Positions 47,263-58,012 are shown, counted from the stretch's first letter. The stretch is DNA of 64,000 nt from Cryptomeria japonica (GCF_030272615.1 NC_081405.1:607463677-607527676), one strand, 5' to 3'. Notes: a model not told the origin generated them from the sequence alone. Translations and numbers: made by a program.

Positions 47263-49460
47263 AAGACTTGTGGAGGTGGCTTGGCTGAGTAGTCCAATAA
47301 TGGAGAGGAAGATGGTAAGATTGATGGAGATCCCCTAGGTTGGAGGGTATTTTCCCTTTTGGTTGTTCAATCCCTATTTTTTCCTACCCTATTAGTGCTA
47401 GGTGCTAGGTTTTCCCCCCTTCTTGCTCACTTGATCTTCAGTTTGTATTGCTCTTGAGGGTCATTCCTAGCATGCTGATGTCTTTGGGTCCTTTATTCTT
47501 GGTGGAGTGTTTTTCTTGCTGCTTGGACTCCTTTTGGGCTCTTTTCAAGCTATAGTGGGGGCTAAGTGCTTTGTGATCCATCTTTGTGTAGGATCTTGGG
47601 GATTTTCTTCCTCTTGCGGCCTAGGCTTGGAGTTTTTCATGTATGGATATTTAGAGGCTTCTTTTGTTTCTAGAGGTTTGTCCCTATTATTGAGGTGGTT
47701 GTTTGGTGGCTCTTTTGTTCTTTGTCTCTCCTGGTTTTTTTCTGAGATTTATGCTTATGTGGGAGAAGATTTTAGGATGTGGGTATTTTTAAAATCTCTT
47801 GGGTTTGATATTTTTGTGTTGATGGGGTCTTATTTTCATTGCTTTCATCTTTCAATTCTTTGGTCAACCTTTATTGGGGTTTCAGTAGTCCTTCCCCTTT
47901 TTTGTGTATGCGGCCTTGACCTTTTTTCTTTAGTTTCAATTTCCTTGGTTTTCTTCAGTCTTTCCTATGAAGGTGGACCTGTCTTCTATTGATGTGGATA
48001 TGGTTGTGGTTGGAGATGAAAATAGGTGTTGCCGGGGGGGGACGAGGGGGGTTTATGATGCCCTACTTCTTGGTTGTAAGGAAGCTATTGCTACCCTCTC
48101 TTTTGACTTCCTTCCTTTCTCTCTTAATAAGGTGGAGTTCCTGAAGGGTAAGGTGGTATCTATGTTTTTATTGGGATCAACATTTAAGACACATTATGTG
48201 GTAGGATTAATGATGATTTTGAAGATTGTGAAAATATATTATAACCAATGCGTGTCTTTTGATTTGACCGTTTCATTTAAAAACAATTCTTTGATCAAGG
48301 AGTTACCACTCCACTTCACTCTAGAATTAAAATCATTTTGTTTCTTTCGTTATAATTTTTTGATTCATCAAATTTTTACATTTGATTTAGATCTTTTTCT
48401 TTGTAAGATTTTTTTTTTCATTTGTCCTAATTGATGGTATAAGGATCTGGTAATCATTAGGTTTCTTGATTGCTGAATAGCAACAAACTTGATATCTTAT
48501 ATTTGTTGAAAAGTGTTCTACTTCTAAAATTCCTTGGTTATGTATATTTCATTCGCAATGAGATATTTATTATTTTGGAAGAATGATGATGAACCATTGT
48601 GTAGTTAAAATGATCAATGTTTTGTATCTTATCTTCTACAAAAAAAGTATACTTTAACAAAGGTGGACAATCTTAGTTGATGAGCAGATGTGTTAGATGT
48701 GAATGAGAAAATAATATTAAATTTATTGATTACAGGTAGGATATTGCTCAAATATCATATAATCTTAGATTGTATGACCATATATAGGATCTTCACCAAA
48801 ATATTAGACTAGGTTGAATGTGATGATCACAAATAGGATCCCGATTTTTTGGTAGCTTGTTTCATATTGCTTTGGAAATTTGTCTTGGCATAGATCTAGT
48901 GGTTCATAAAATGGGTTGTGAACTTGGATAGGGATAGGAGATTAGTGAGTGGAATTATAATTTTGGCAATGTAATAATATATTATGTACAAGAAGCTCTT
49001 GAGTGAGATTAATAGGTGATGGATCGTGTGATGGTGAGAGATGTTTTGATGGTGTCAGATTAGTATTGTGATAGGGGGGAATATTATTTTTTTGCACATT
49101 GGAGCTTAAAATAATTTTTTATTAGTCCTTAAAAGAATTCACAAAAGCTGAATTCATTGGATGGAATTTTCAATTGAGATAAATTAAATCTCAATTTAAT
49201 ATAGATGGATGAAGGATTGCAATAGGATATGGAGGGTTCAAGGATTTATCAATTTTGTGATGGGGATAAGGATTTTGGATATGTATGGGTGATAGGGATT
49301 AGGGATATGGTTTGGTATTAAAGAATCCTTTGGGTGAATGATTGTTCTCCCTTGTAAAATGAAAGAGGACAACCAATAGGTAGCTACTTGAAATAATAGT
49401 TATAGTGAATATTTTCTTCAATTATTAAGATATACCAAGCTATGTCATTCTTACCTTTTC
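47263..49460. repeat. Dispersed repeat R1, copy C (uninterrupted)
   Basis: The only R1 copy with no element inserted. Colinear with 30902-33364. Landmarks include 'ggtgagagatgttttgatgg' (49033) and 'gaggacaaccaataggtagc' (49366). It joins TIR-locus sequence at about 49461. Open frames at 47507-47992 come from a T/G-rich strand and show no motif. Confidence 0.85.
47967..48290 (+). other. Conserved short frame within R1 (copy C)
   Basis: 'MKVDLSSIDVDMVVVGDENR' through 'LLLGCKEAIATLSFDFLPFS' to 'THYVVGLMMILKIVK'. It is intact across the point where copy B is frameshifted, so this is the better-preserved version. Family unknown. Confidence 0.35.
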
Positions 49461-49662
49461 TCTAAAAATATTGCCCTTAATATATGAAACTAATGGCAAC
49501 ATGGTACATGCTTCTTTTATAGAATTTAGATTACATTGACTCTTGGTTTACTCATTATATCTTAATTAAGTTAATACATGAATTTCGTCAACTGAAACAA
49601 GCAAACAGTAAATAAACCCTCTAAAAATATAGCCCTTAATATATGAAACCTCATGAAGTGCT
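49461..49662 (-). pseudogene. TIR exon-1 relics (3' ends only)
   Basis: Minus strand 49617-49662 reads 'KALHEVSYIKGYIFRG' plus the GT donor, as at 13447-13495 of the intact locus. A second, shorter copy of the same end ('ctctaaaaatattgccctta') lies at 49461-49480, next to intron-tail sequence (49491-49520). The rest of the TIR domain is missing. Confidence 0.65.
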
Positions 49663-50399
49663 TTGAATTTTGGTATTTGGTCCTACTCCTCATGTTTTAT
49701 GGTGAAGCTCTCTTAGTTATGTCTTAATTATCTCCAATTTTGTTTAGATGTAGTTATAGGTTGAACATAGCTCTCTTCTTTACCAAATGTTGCTAAATTT
49801 TGTTGTCTTTCTACCTTTATATTTTCTATATTGTTCTAGTTAGGTTCCTTATAATTTGGGTCTATAGTGGGTCTGGGTTTTGTTAGAGCCATACTCTCCT
49901 AATCTTAGTTTTGGTTTACTTTCTAGTTCATTAGCTCTGTACCCAGGACAGTTTCAGATGGAGCTAGGCTCTCTATGTTTTTTAATTTTTTATCCATCTC
50001 CATAAGCTCTTTTTTATATTTTTTTTATAATTTATATAATATCTATGCAGTTGTGCTTTACCCTAAAATAAAATAAAAACTCACATGCAAGGGGGAATGC
50101 ACCTAAGAGTGATTATTTTTCTCTTCTAAAAGGGGTATCTTCTCTTCCTTGATAGGTGAAACAAGTTCTAATATAAATTCTATGCTACTTAGGTTGATTC
50201 ATAGTTAGAATAGCTTATAACTTAAAACAACAAGCACATATACAAACATGCACTGAGAACCATATAGCTTGAGGCTCCTATGAAGAAAGAGTTGCAACTT
50301 AGAAAAATAGAAGCAAGGCCCTATTGTTGAACCCATATGTTTGATACCATGTGTAAGGACCTAAATTATATTACAATATGAAATAACACATAATAAAGT
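49663..50399 (-). other. Mostly featureless; possible LTR-element end
   Basis: No gene. At 50341-50350 the minus strand reads ATGGTATCAA, PBS-like, next to TGTAAGGACC (50352), which could be an LTR end. Only about 60 bases of the putative LTR remain before R1 sequence starts. Confidence 0.3.
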
Positions 50400-51792
50400 A
50401 TCAATATTACACATCTTATCTTCTTCAAAAATATTTACTTTGAGAAAAGTGGACAATCTTAGGTGATAGAATATTGGGAGTTTCTCCTTCTTAATGATTG
50501 TTGTTGATTGATAACTTTTGAGGTTGACGTGATTCATTCAATATTATCTATTAACATGTTAAATGTGATCCATACCATTTATTTGATCATCTCTGTGTTG
50601 AAAGAAGGCAAGTGTCTTGTATTGGAATATAAATGTTGTTGGGGTATGATGGGATTAGGTTGATTTTTTTTTGTTAGATGTAGATGAGTAGATAATATTA
50701 AATTTATTGATTAAAGTTAGGATCTTGGTCAAATATTGTATGATATCAGATTTCATAACCATAGATAGGATCTTCGTCAAAATATTAGATTAGCTTGAAT
50801 TTCATGATCACAAATAAGATCTCATTTTTTTGGAGCTTGTTTTATATTGCTTTAGAATTGTCTCTTGGCATAGATCGAATGGTTTAAAAAATGGAATGTG
50901 ACTTTGGATAAGGATAGGTGATTCTCAAATGGACTTGTAGTCCTGGGATGGCAATAATATATTATGTATAGGAAGATCTTGAGTCAGCTTAATAGGTGAT
51001 AGAGTGAATGATGGTGAGAGATGTTTTGATGGAATTAAATTAGTTTTTTGATGGGAGATAAATTTTTTTTCGTATTAGAACTTATGATTGTTCTATATTA
51101 GTCATTGAATGAATTTTTAGATTGAGACAAATTAAATTATAATGATATAGATAGATGAAGAATTGAGTTATGATATGAAGACTCAAAGGCTTCCTTGATT
51201 TTGTGATGGGGATGAAGATTTTAGAAATGGATGGGTGATAAGGATTTGGGATATGGTTTAGCATTGAAGGATTGTTCTCCCTTGTAAACCACAAGAGGAC
51301 AACCAATAGGTAGTTGATTGAAATAATAGTTAAAGCAAGTACTGGTTTCAATTTTTAAGATATACCTAGCTATGCCATCCTAACATTTGCTTAAGACATA
51401 GTCTAGGATTTCATTTTTAAGGGAAAGATCAAAGGATATGAGTTTAGGATTGTTAGGGAAGTTTATGCTAGTGGGTTCTTATATTGGAGATAGGGACAGA
51501 GATTTGAGAGATGAATTAGAGATGGGGATATGGGATGTGGATTGATGTTGCAGAAGGATTTTGATGGAATATTGATTTCTTTTATAAAGATTGATAAGGA
51601 TGAGAAATAGATATGCATTAGGATTAAGGGTATAAATTGTGCTAGCTTGTTATTCATATTTAGGATCAATAGACGCGTAATTAAATCTTATTTTTGGTAT
51701 GAGGGATAAATTGATGGGTAACAATCTTATTGCCTTTTGAAATTGCTGATAGATAGTTGCATTTATATCTTATGAATTAGTTATTTCTAGTT
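50400..51792. repeat. Dispersed repeat R1, copy D (left part)
   Basis: Matches R1 from 'tggacaatcttaggtgatag' on. It shows the intact site ('agatatgcattaggattaag', 51608) into which the LTR element at 33365 inserted in copy B. It ends at the LINE; 53080-53330 completes it. Confidence 0.85.
51774..51792. repeat. Target-site duplication, left
   Basis: GAATTAGTTATTTCTAGTT, matching 53061-53079 at 18 of 19 bases. Confidence 0.88.
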
Positions 51793-53060
51793 TTGGATTA
51801 TGGCAAAAACATGTTTCTAAGTGGCCCCGAAAATCTTTACAAAATGATACTAAGAGGTATAGAATCAAAAAGCAACATCCAAAACAAAATGGGCTGCAAA
51901 GATACGCATAAAAAGCAGTAGCCAAAGAGACAACAAAAGCCCAATCGAGCACAAAAATATAGCAGAAAGACCAAACCCAGACATAGAAAGAACCAATAGC
52001 AGAAAACAACCCATTTACATTAGGCTTTTGAGGGTCTTAGTGACCTCAACTTCAAGGGCATTCATGGTATCAACAACAACCATCATAGCTTTATGATCCA
52101 AATTCTGAAAGGCCGCCTTTTTCTTCATGTTACCTTGGGTCCTTTTGAAGGGTCCTTCACCACTTTGAGCCGCCTCAGCTTCATCACCAATAACAACAAC
52201 AAGCTGATTTGGTTGTTCTAGACTATTCACCATGGTTTTCATAACCATTGCAGACTGTTTAACAATTTTGTGACTACTAACCATAATGATCTTGAAGATG
52301 TCCTGGATCTTGTTGTAGCCTTCCTCAACATAGGTGATGCATTCCTCCAGCCTTTTCTTTAGCTGATCAACCCCTTCCCCTGTTTTCTTGATACTGTGCA
52401 TGACTGACTTCTTCTCAGCCCTAGTCCAATTCCCTTCATTATTCGAATTACCAAGAGAAGAACCAGTAGGGAGAGAGTCCATTTTGCTTCCTAGAGCTCT
52501 TTGGTTAATCTAGATCTCTTTAAGTTCATGAAACAACCACTTGAACAAACTGAAGGTGTCAATTGCATGATCATGAGCCATCCCCAACACATTTTCATAA
52601 TCCTCCCACTTGTCATTTAGCTCATCAATTTTTGGATGAAGGTTTGTAATACCAACCACACCCACATTACCAGTCTCCTTATAGGATGGAGGAGAGGTTG
52701 AGACATTAGGGTTATCAGGGTTCGTAGCATCATCTACCTTCTCACTAGAAGAGGGGGAGCCATTCTTAGCCGAAGTAGAGGAGGAGGACATAATGATGTT
52801 CTTATGACCTTTGGAACCCTTCCTCATCTTCGGTTTAGAGCTCGAAGAAATTTCCATTTTATCTTTTTTCCGGGGAGGGGGAGTCTCATCAAACCCAGAC
52901 CCAGAGGCATCATTATCATTATTCTCAGAAGAAATATGGATAAAATCATCATGGAGAGGAAGAGCACATAAATGGGCATCAATAAGAACCAGCAAGCCTT
53001 CATGCACGATGGGAAACTTAGCAGGGTTCTTACGGTGGTCATTGAAATTAGCCATTCTTA
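51793..53060 (-). mobile_element. 5'-truncated LINE copy consisting of ORF3 and 3' UTR
   Basis: Flanked by a 19-bp duplication with one mismatch, the mark of target-primed reverse transcription. The minus strand starts TAAGAATGGCTAATTTC, runs one long frame (53055-52015), then a T/G-rich 3' UTR of about 220 bp ending near 51793. The frame is homologous to the ORF downstream of RNase H in the LINE at 20078-23447, so this is a short 3' piece of the same family. It interrupts repeat R1 copy D. Confidence 0.88.
52015..53055 (-). pseudogene. LINE ORF3, one stop from intact (346 codons)
   Basis: One frame from 'MANFNDHRKNPAKFPIVHEG' to 'NALEVEVTKTLKSLM', broken only by a TAG at 52510-52512. N-terminal block 'FPIVHEGLLVLIDAHL' matches 'NPTMHEGMMVILYNQ' of the other copy. 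The middle is Ser/Pro/acidic with Lys-rich tracts ('PPPRKKDKMEISSSSKPK'), suggesting a nuclear signal. The C-terminal half is helical, and 'SHKIVKQSAMVMKTMVNSLE' aligns with 'SHKILKATSASMKALIYKLE' at 20550. Because the copy is 5'-truncated, the ATG may be internal to a longer ORF. Role unknown; the position after RNase H is unusual for a plant LINE. Confidence 0.65.
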
Positions 53061-53079
53061 GAATTAATTATTTCTAGTT
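53061..53079. repeat. Target-site duplication, right
   Basis: GAATTAATTATTTCTAGTT, partner of 51774-51792. Confidence 0.88.
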
Positions 53080-54290
53080 GCTTCTTTTTTATTTTGTTAA
53101 TATAAATGTTTTGACTCAATGATATTGTAATTAGATAATTCTTTCTATAGTTAATATTTTGGTGTTACCATTTATCCTATTATTTCAATATTAAATTACT
53201 CACATATCACTTTTAATCCTTCATATGAAATTAATATATCTTAAATTTCTTTACATAAAATATATAATCTTTATTTATAAAATATTTATAACTCCAAATG
53301 TATCTTAATACACATGATAACCATATTCAGTACGTTAGCTTTCCATCATATCTATCTATGTCCATTTCAATAGAATTAACATATATAATCCTTTTGCTCA
53401 TTGGCACTTGGGTAAAAAATCAAAAGAAGAGTAACATGCTGACAAATTAATTCTGAATAAGGATATTGTATCCTTAGATTATGATATATAGTCAACTTTC
53501 ATGATTGATGGGTTCCACAACTTCTACGCTATTTTCATTACTAAATCTACAATTTCATCGTATATTTCTATAAACTTGGGCAGATATTCGCTCTAGCAAT
53601 TTGATCGATTTCTTATCGTGGAATTACAGGATTGTTCCGTCAGTTACGTTTGTCTCTCTGCTTTGGTAGAGATTTCCTTCTCTCAATAAGCTCCGCGACA
53701 TTTGATGCAATTCACTCCAGCAACTCTCCTTGATCTCTTCAATGCACACATTAAATGTCATATTCAATTTTATATGCACACTATTACTTAGCAGGATATT
53801 GATAAAAAACCTACATTCAAATCAGATGGTTTAAATCATATATATTAGGGTTTGACATTTAAGCTTAAAATTGTTAAACATTCAAAATTGATTCACATTT
53901 TCTGAACTTAATATTTTGTTTAATGTTTGTGATTTAAAATTGACTGATTTAAACTGAACAGTCAATTTCATTATCTAAGAAAATACACTAGAAAACAATT
54001 TTTAAAAATCTACAGAAAAATAAGACATTACCAAACTTCTCTCCTCACATTTGAGGTATCAAAAGAAATTGATAGCAACATCGTACATGCTATGTTTACA
54101 GGGTTTAGATTACATCGAGTCTTGTATTACTCATTACATCTGAATAAAGTTAAAAAATGAATTTCATTAACTCAAACAAATGAGCAATGCATCCTTTGCA
54201 TCAAGTTGTAACAAAAAATAAAGAGAGGTTTGGAGGGCTCTTAACACTTATATGGAACTTTTGAAGTGGCAAATGGTCCAAATTTTGTTG
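53080..54290. repeat. R1 right end and TIR-locus duplicate, copy D
   Basis: 53080-53330 completes R1. 53330-54290 parallels 2060-3150, including 'aagagaggtttggagggctc' (54220) and 'gaacttttgaagtggcaaat' (54255). As in copy 1, the TIR exon itself is missing. Confidence 0.75.
53640..53736 (-). pseudogene. Second-exon relic of a TIR gene (copy D)
   Basis: Minus strand after an AG acceptor (53738-53737) reads DQGELLE, a TGA, then IASNVAELIERRKSLPKQRD and the same terminal TGA as the 13-kb copy. The internal stop and the absence of exon 1 make it a pseudogene. Confidence 0.6.
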
Positions 54291-54724
54291 AAATGGAATG
54301 CCTATGATTATGTCCCTATTATGTTGTTTAAGATGTATCAAGATTGGTCTATAATTATATTTTGTATAATATTTGATGATTTATAAATGAATGATGAATG
54401 TCTTTAAGTACAACAATAAACTACTCAAATTCACTTTTGTGCTAAGTCAGTTCATAATGACTAGTGAAAAGATTCGCAAGATTTAAATTTTGAATTAGAA
54501 GATCAAAGTTGAAATTTGTATATGTAGAATTGACTTGAAGTTAACACTACATTTGCATGTATGAACCTACATCATAAATAATGATGAGATCAAACTAAAA
54601 TAATATCAAGAACTAAGTTTTATCCAAAATTGTCATTTTAAAATTTATTATTATAGAAAAATATTATAAGAAAATAAATCCAAAACATATCAAATAAATA
54701 TATAGATATACAAATTTGACTATT
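54291..54724. other. No recognisable feature
   Basis: AT-rich, no frame. Confidence 0.5.
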
Positions 54725-54773
54725 AATTGTATGTATGTATTCATGTATGTATGTATGTATGTATGTATGTATC

Positions 54774-54856
<83 letters not shown>

Positions 54857-54924
54857 ATATGTATATACATATACACATACACATACACATAGACATATAC
54901 ATATACACATACACATAAACATAT

Positions 54925-54977
<53 letters not shown>

Positions 54978-55013
54978 TATACATATACATATATATGTGT
55001 ATGTGTATACATA
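54725..55013. repeat. Compound TATG/TA/TG/TATGTG microsatellite, left half
   Basis: Blocks in order: (TATG)n from 54730, (TA)n at 54775-54793, (TG)n at 54794-54825, (TATGTG)n to 54860, then the complementary (CATACA)n to 55000. It continues beyond the CACTA element at 62949. Frames called in it are low-complexity artefacts. Confidence 0.95.
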
Positions 55014-55044
55014 CACTAGTACATTTGGGTCAAGATTTCGACGG
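55014..55044 (+). repeat. CACTA terminal inverted repeat, left
   Basis: Starts CACTAGTACATTTGGGTC; pairs with 62918-62948. Confidence 0.85.
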
Positions 55045-55045
55045 C

Positions 55046-55327
55046 CAATCGTCAAAATTCCGACCACATTTCGTTGCACTACCGACAAAAAAGGCCTTCG
55101 AAAACTGTGTCGGAAGTTCCGACTATCCTTGTGGTCGTCGCAATTTTGACATTACCTCCAACCTTTCCGACGGCCACCATGCATGCACATTCCATGAACG
55201 AATACCATCGCCATCTCGGGCTGTCGTCGAAATTCCAACACCAAAGTATAAAATTCCGACAGAGGAGTGCCATCAGATGCACAACGTCCTTGTTAGGCGT
55301 TTCATTAGTGGTCGTCGGAATTCCGAC
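55046..55327. repeat. CACTA subterminal repeat array, left
   Basis: At least six variants of one near-palindromic motif: GTCAAAATTCCGAC (55051), GTCGGAAGTTCCGAC (55109), GTCGCAATTTTGAC (55137), GTCGAAATTCCAAC (55226), AAATTCCGAC (55251) and the perfect GTCGGAATTCCGAC (55314). Such arrays are where CACTA transposases bind (family knowledge). Confidence 0.8.
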
Positions 55328-55335
55328 AACGAGAG

Positions 55336-56442
55336 ATGATGTGGGTTGAACAGTTTTGCCATCGGTGCATGAAAGCATTGAATGAGTTCTACTTTTAAAA
55401 ATTACATGAAACATTTTTAATTTATTTGATTCAGTGTTATTTGCAAAAAAAGATTATCAATGATGTTTCCTTTCTCCAAGAATTGTCTAGGATCTTTCCA
55501 TCAGATAATATGTAACATTGAATGACTAAATCTTTTCATTACAAATGCTTATTTTATTTAATTATTATTTGAGTGTGAATTAAAATTTATATCTGTACGG
55601 AAGCAGAACATACAAGTTGAAGAGTCCCTTGCATGCAAATTTCCTAAAAGAAAGCAAGCAAGCATTATCTTGAATGACATGGAAACAAGCTCATCAGCTG
55701 CGTAGAAGAGAGCAATTGGAGAATGGCAGAGGAAAGTGTTTAAGGGTGATAAATAGATAGATAGTATGCAATACAAACAAACAATGTCTAGAGTGTCTGA
55801 TGTGACATCTCTAATTTATGTCCAGAGGGTCCAACTGGTTTTGGAGTTCCTGTGAAACCTATTGGGCCACGCTTGGAGGAAATCAATGTGTTCATGAAAG
55901 GAGCACCTTTTTTCTATTATGATAATGATACTTTTGCACCTAGGGATATTTGGAAGTCAATATCCAAAAATTTCTATAGTGTGGAACAAGAGTTGGCGGA
56001 CTCGAAGTATAATTGTCAGCTTTCAGAAGACCAAGAGGTTATGTACACAATCTCCCAATAGAAGAGCGACCACAAGAATTACCTCTCCCCCCCATGACTA
56101 TTCAGGAAGCACTTCCTCAAACAAAGTACTATTGGCCTCCATGGGAGCAAAGAAAAAAATTAAAGCATAGACTCTAGACGATGTGGTGGTGTCCTCCGTG
56201 AAGAACTCTACACTATAATTGAAAATTCACGAGGGAAACTGCAAGATAGTGAAGAGAAATACAATCTTGAAAAGTGGGAAGAATGGAACTTGGTTTGGGT
56301 GGGGCCAAGTCAGGTGGCTCCTCTAGAGGTTGACGAGATAGAAATCATATTAGGATTTGAAAAAGATCACACTCATGGAACTTCGTGTGCAAGTGATCGA
56401 TTGCGGTGTTTGGGTAATGTATTCCAAATAGATACAGTTGCA
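55336..56442 (+). repeat. Large inverted repeat, left arm
   Basis: About 1107 bp, complementary to 56470-57576. From 'gatgatgtgggttgaac' to 'gatacagttgca'. In a 64-base sample around 56270-56335 only 2 positions differ between arms. Confidence 0.93.
55801..56442 (+). pseudogene. DRM-type DNA methyltransferase fragment (left arm)
   Basis: DRM enzymes are the de novo cytosine methyltransferases of RNA-directed DNA methylation. Three frame blocks match the family in order: (1) 55801-56020, 'GFGVPVKPIGPR', 'GAPFFYYDNDTFAPRDIWKS'; (2) 56037-56165, 'GYVHNLPIEERP' and 'YYWPPWEQRKKLK'; (3) 56182-56442, 'WNLVWVGPSQVAPLEVDEIE', 'ILGFEKDHTHG' and 'LRCLGNVFQIDTVA'. These correspond to the first half of the rearranged DRM catalytic region, ending just before the SAM-binding motif; the catalytic Pro-Cys loop is absent. 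Frameshifts near 56018 and 56175 and a TAG at 56175 rule out an active enzyme. An AG acceptor-like 'ttatgtccag' (55816-55825) may mark an exon start. The family call is from memory of DRM2 wording. Confidence 0.8.
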
Positions 56443-56469
56443 TTCCAAATGGGTAATGTCTTGATGGCA
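56443..56469. other. Loop of the inverted repeat
   Basis: 27 bases between the arms, short enough for a transcript to fold back on itself. Confidence 0.85.
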
Positions 56470-57111
56470 TGCAACTGTATCTATTTGGAATGCATTACCC
56501 AAACAACGCAATCGCTCACTCACACACAAAGTTCCATGAGTGTGATCTTTTTCAAATCCTAATATGATTTCTATCTCGTCAACCTCTAGAGGAGCCACCT
56601 AACTTGGCCCCACCCAAACCAAGATCCATTCTTCCCACTTTTCAAGATTGTATTTCTCTTCACTATATTGCAATTTCCCTCGTGAATTTTCAATTATAGT
56701 GTAGAGTTCTTCACGAAGGACACCACCACATCGTCTAGAGTCTATGCTTTAATTTTTTTCTTTGATCCCATGGAGGCCAATAGTCCTCTGTTTGAGGAAG
56801 TGCTTCCTGAATAGTCATGGGGGGAGAGGTAATTCTTGAAATCGCTCTTCTATTGGGAGATTGTGTACATAATCTCTTGGTCTTCTTAAAGCTGACAATT
56901 ATACTTCGAGTCCGCCAACTCTAGTTCCACACTATAGAAATTTTTGGATATTGACTTCCAAATATCCCTCGGTGCAAAAGTATCATTCTCATAATAGAAA
57001 AAAGGTACTCCTTGCATGAACACATTGATCTCCTCCAAGCGTGGCCCAATAGGTTTCGCAGGAACTCCAAAACCAGTTAGACCCTCTGGACATAAATTAG
57101 AGATGTCACAT
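56470..57111 (-). pseudogene. DRM-type DNA methyltransferase fragment (right arm)
   Basis: Same three blocks on the minus strand, with small differences: 'YWPPWDQRKK' (left arm has E for D), 'ERLRCLGNAFQIDTVACH' (left arm DRLRCLGNVFQIDTVAFQ), 'LVWVGPS*VAP' with a stop where the left arm has Gln. It shares the frameshift near 'SKYNCQL' with the left arm, so that lesion predates the inverted duplication. The right arm is closer to the expected family sequence at its inner end. Confidence 0.8.
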
Positions 57112-57576
57112 CAGACACTCCAGACATTGTTTGTTTATATTGCATACTATCTATCTATTTATCACCCTTAAACACTTTCCTCTACCATTCTCCAATTGCT
57201 CTCTTCTAGGCAGCTGATGAGCTTGTTTCCATGTCATTCAAGATAATGCCTGCTTGCTTTCTTTTAGGAAATTTGCTTGCATATGACTTTTGAACTTGTA
57301 TGTTCTGCTTCCATACAGATATAAATTTTAATTCACACTCAGATAATAATTAAATAAAATAAGCATTTGTAATGAAAAGATTTAGTCATTCGATGTTACA
57401 TATTATCTGATGGAAAGATCCTAGACAATTCTTGGAGAAAGGAAACATCATTGATAATCATTTTTTGCAAATAACACTGAATCAAACAAATTAAAAATGT
57501 TTCATGTAATTTTTAAAAGTAGAGCTCGTTCAATGCTTTCATGTACTGACGGCAAAGCCGTCTGACCCACACCATT
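56470..57576 (-). repeat. Large inverted repeat, right arm
   Basis: Mirror of 55336-56442; the last part 'cattgaacgagctctac' on the minus strand pairs with 'cattgaatgagttctac'. Confidence 0.93.
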
Positions 57577-58010
57577 ATGCATAATAGAACAAATCAATAT
57601 AATAGGCTATTATAAAGAATATATAAAAAAAATATGAAAGAACATTAAATTACCATTACAAACCCATAAACCATTAAATAGTGAAAATAGATATAAATTT
57701 GTAAATGTCTCCCTATAAACACCACAACCATAACCAAAACAAAAAAAATTCTTACCCGCAAAAACTTAGCTGGTGAGTTGCAAGTCTACAACATCTCTCA
57801 GATGATCAAACCGTTTCTTAATTTTGTTCTTCTGGTTAGTCAATAGATTTAGTTGCATGTTCAAGTTTACTATTTGAAGCCTTCTGTTTCCCTATATTTG
57901 AGACATAATAAAATTCTTGTGAGTAGGAAATTGATTCAGGAGTTACGTGTGAAGAATTTGGCAAAGTAAATGATGACAATCAAACTCAAATTTTATCTCT
58001 CTTGATTAAA
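57577..58010. other. CACTA interior, no supported gene
   Basis: AT-rich. The minus strand 57790-57900 reads 'KNKIKKRFDHLRDVVDLQLT', a short helical-looking frame I cannot assign. Confidence 0.4.
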
Positions 58011-58012
58011 GA

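Noticed and set aside
47507-47992. 161-codon hydrophobic frame that could be a membrane protein
   Set aside because: It lies on a T/G-rich strand of repeat R1 that gives Leu/Phe/Val-rich frames by composition; the paralogue at 31000 does not keep the frame.
54664-55088. Long Tyr/His/Thr- or Cys/Val-repeat open frames on both strands
   Set aside because: They are translations of the TA/TG microsatellite, open in many frames at once; no start context or conservation.
55852-56562. A functional DNA methyltransferase gene
   Set aside because: Only the first half of the catalytic region is present, with frameshifts and stops, and without the SAM-binding and Pro-Cys motifs.
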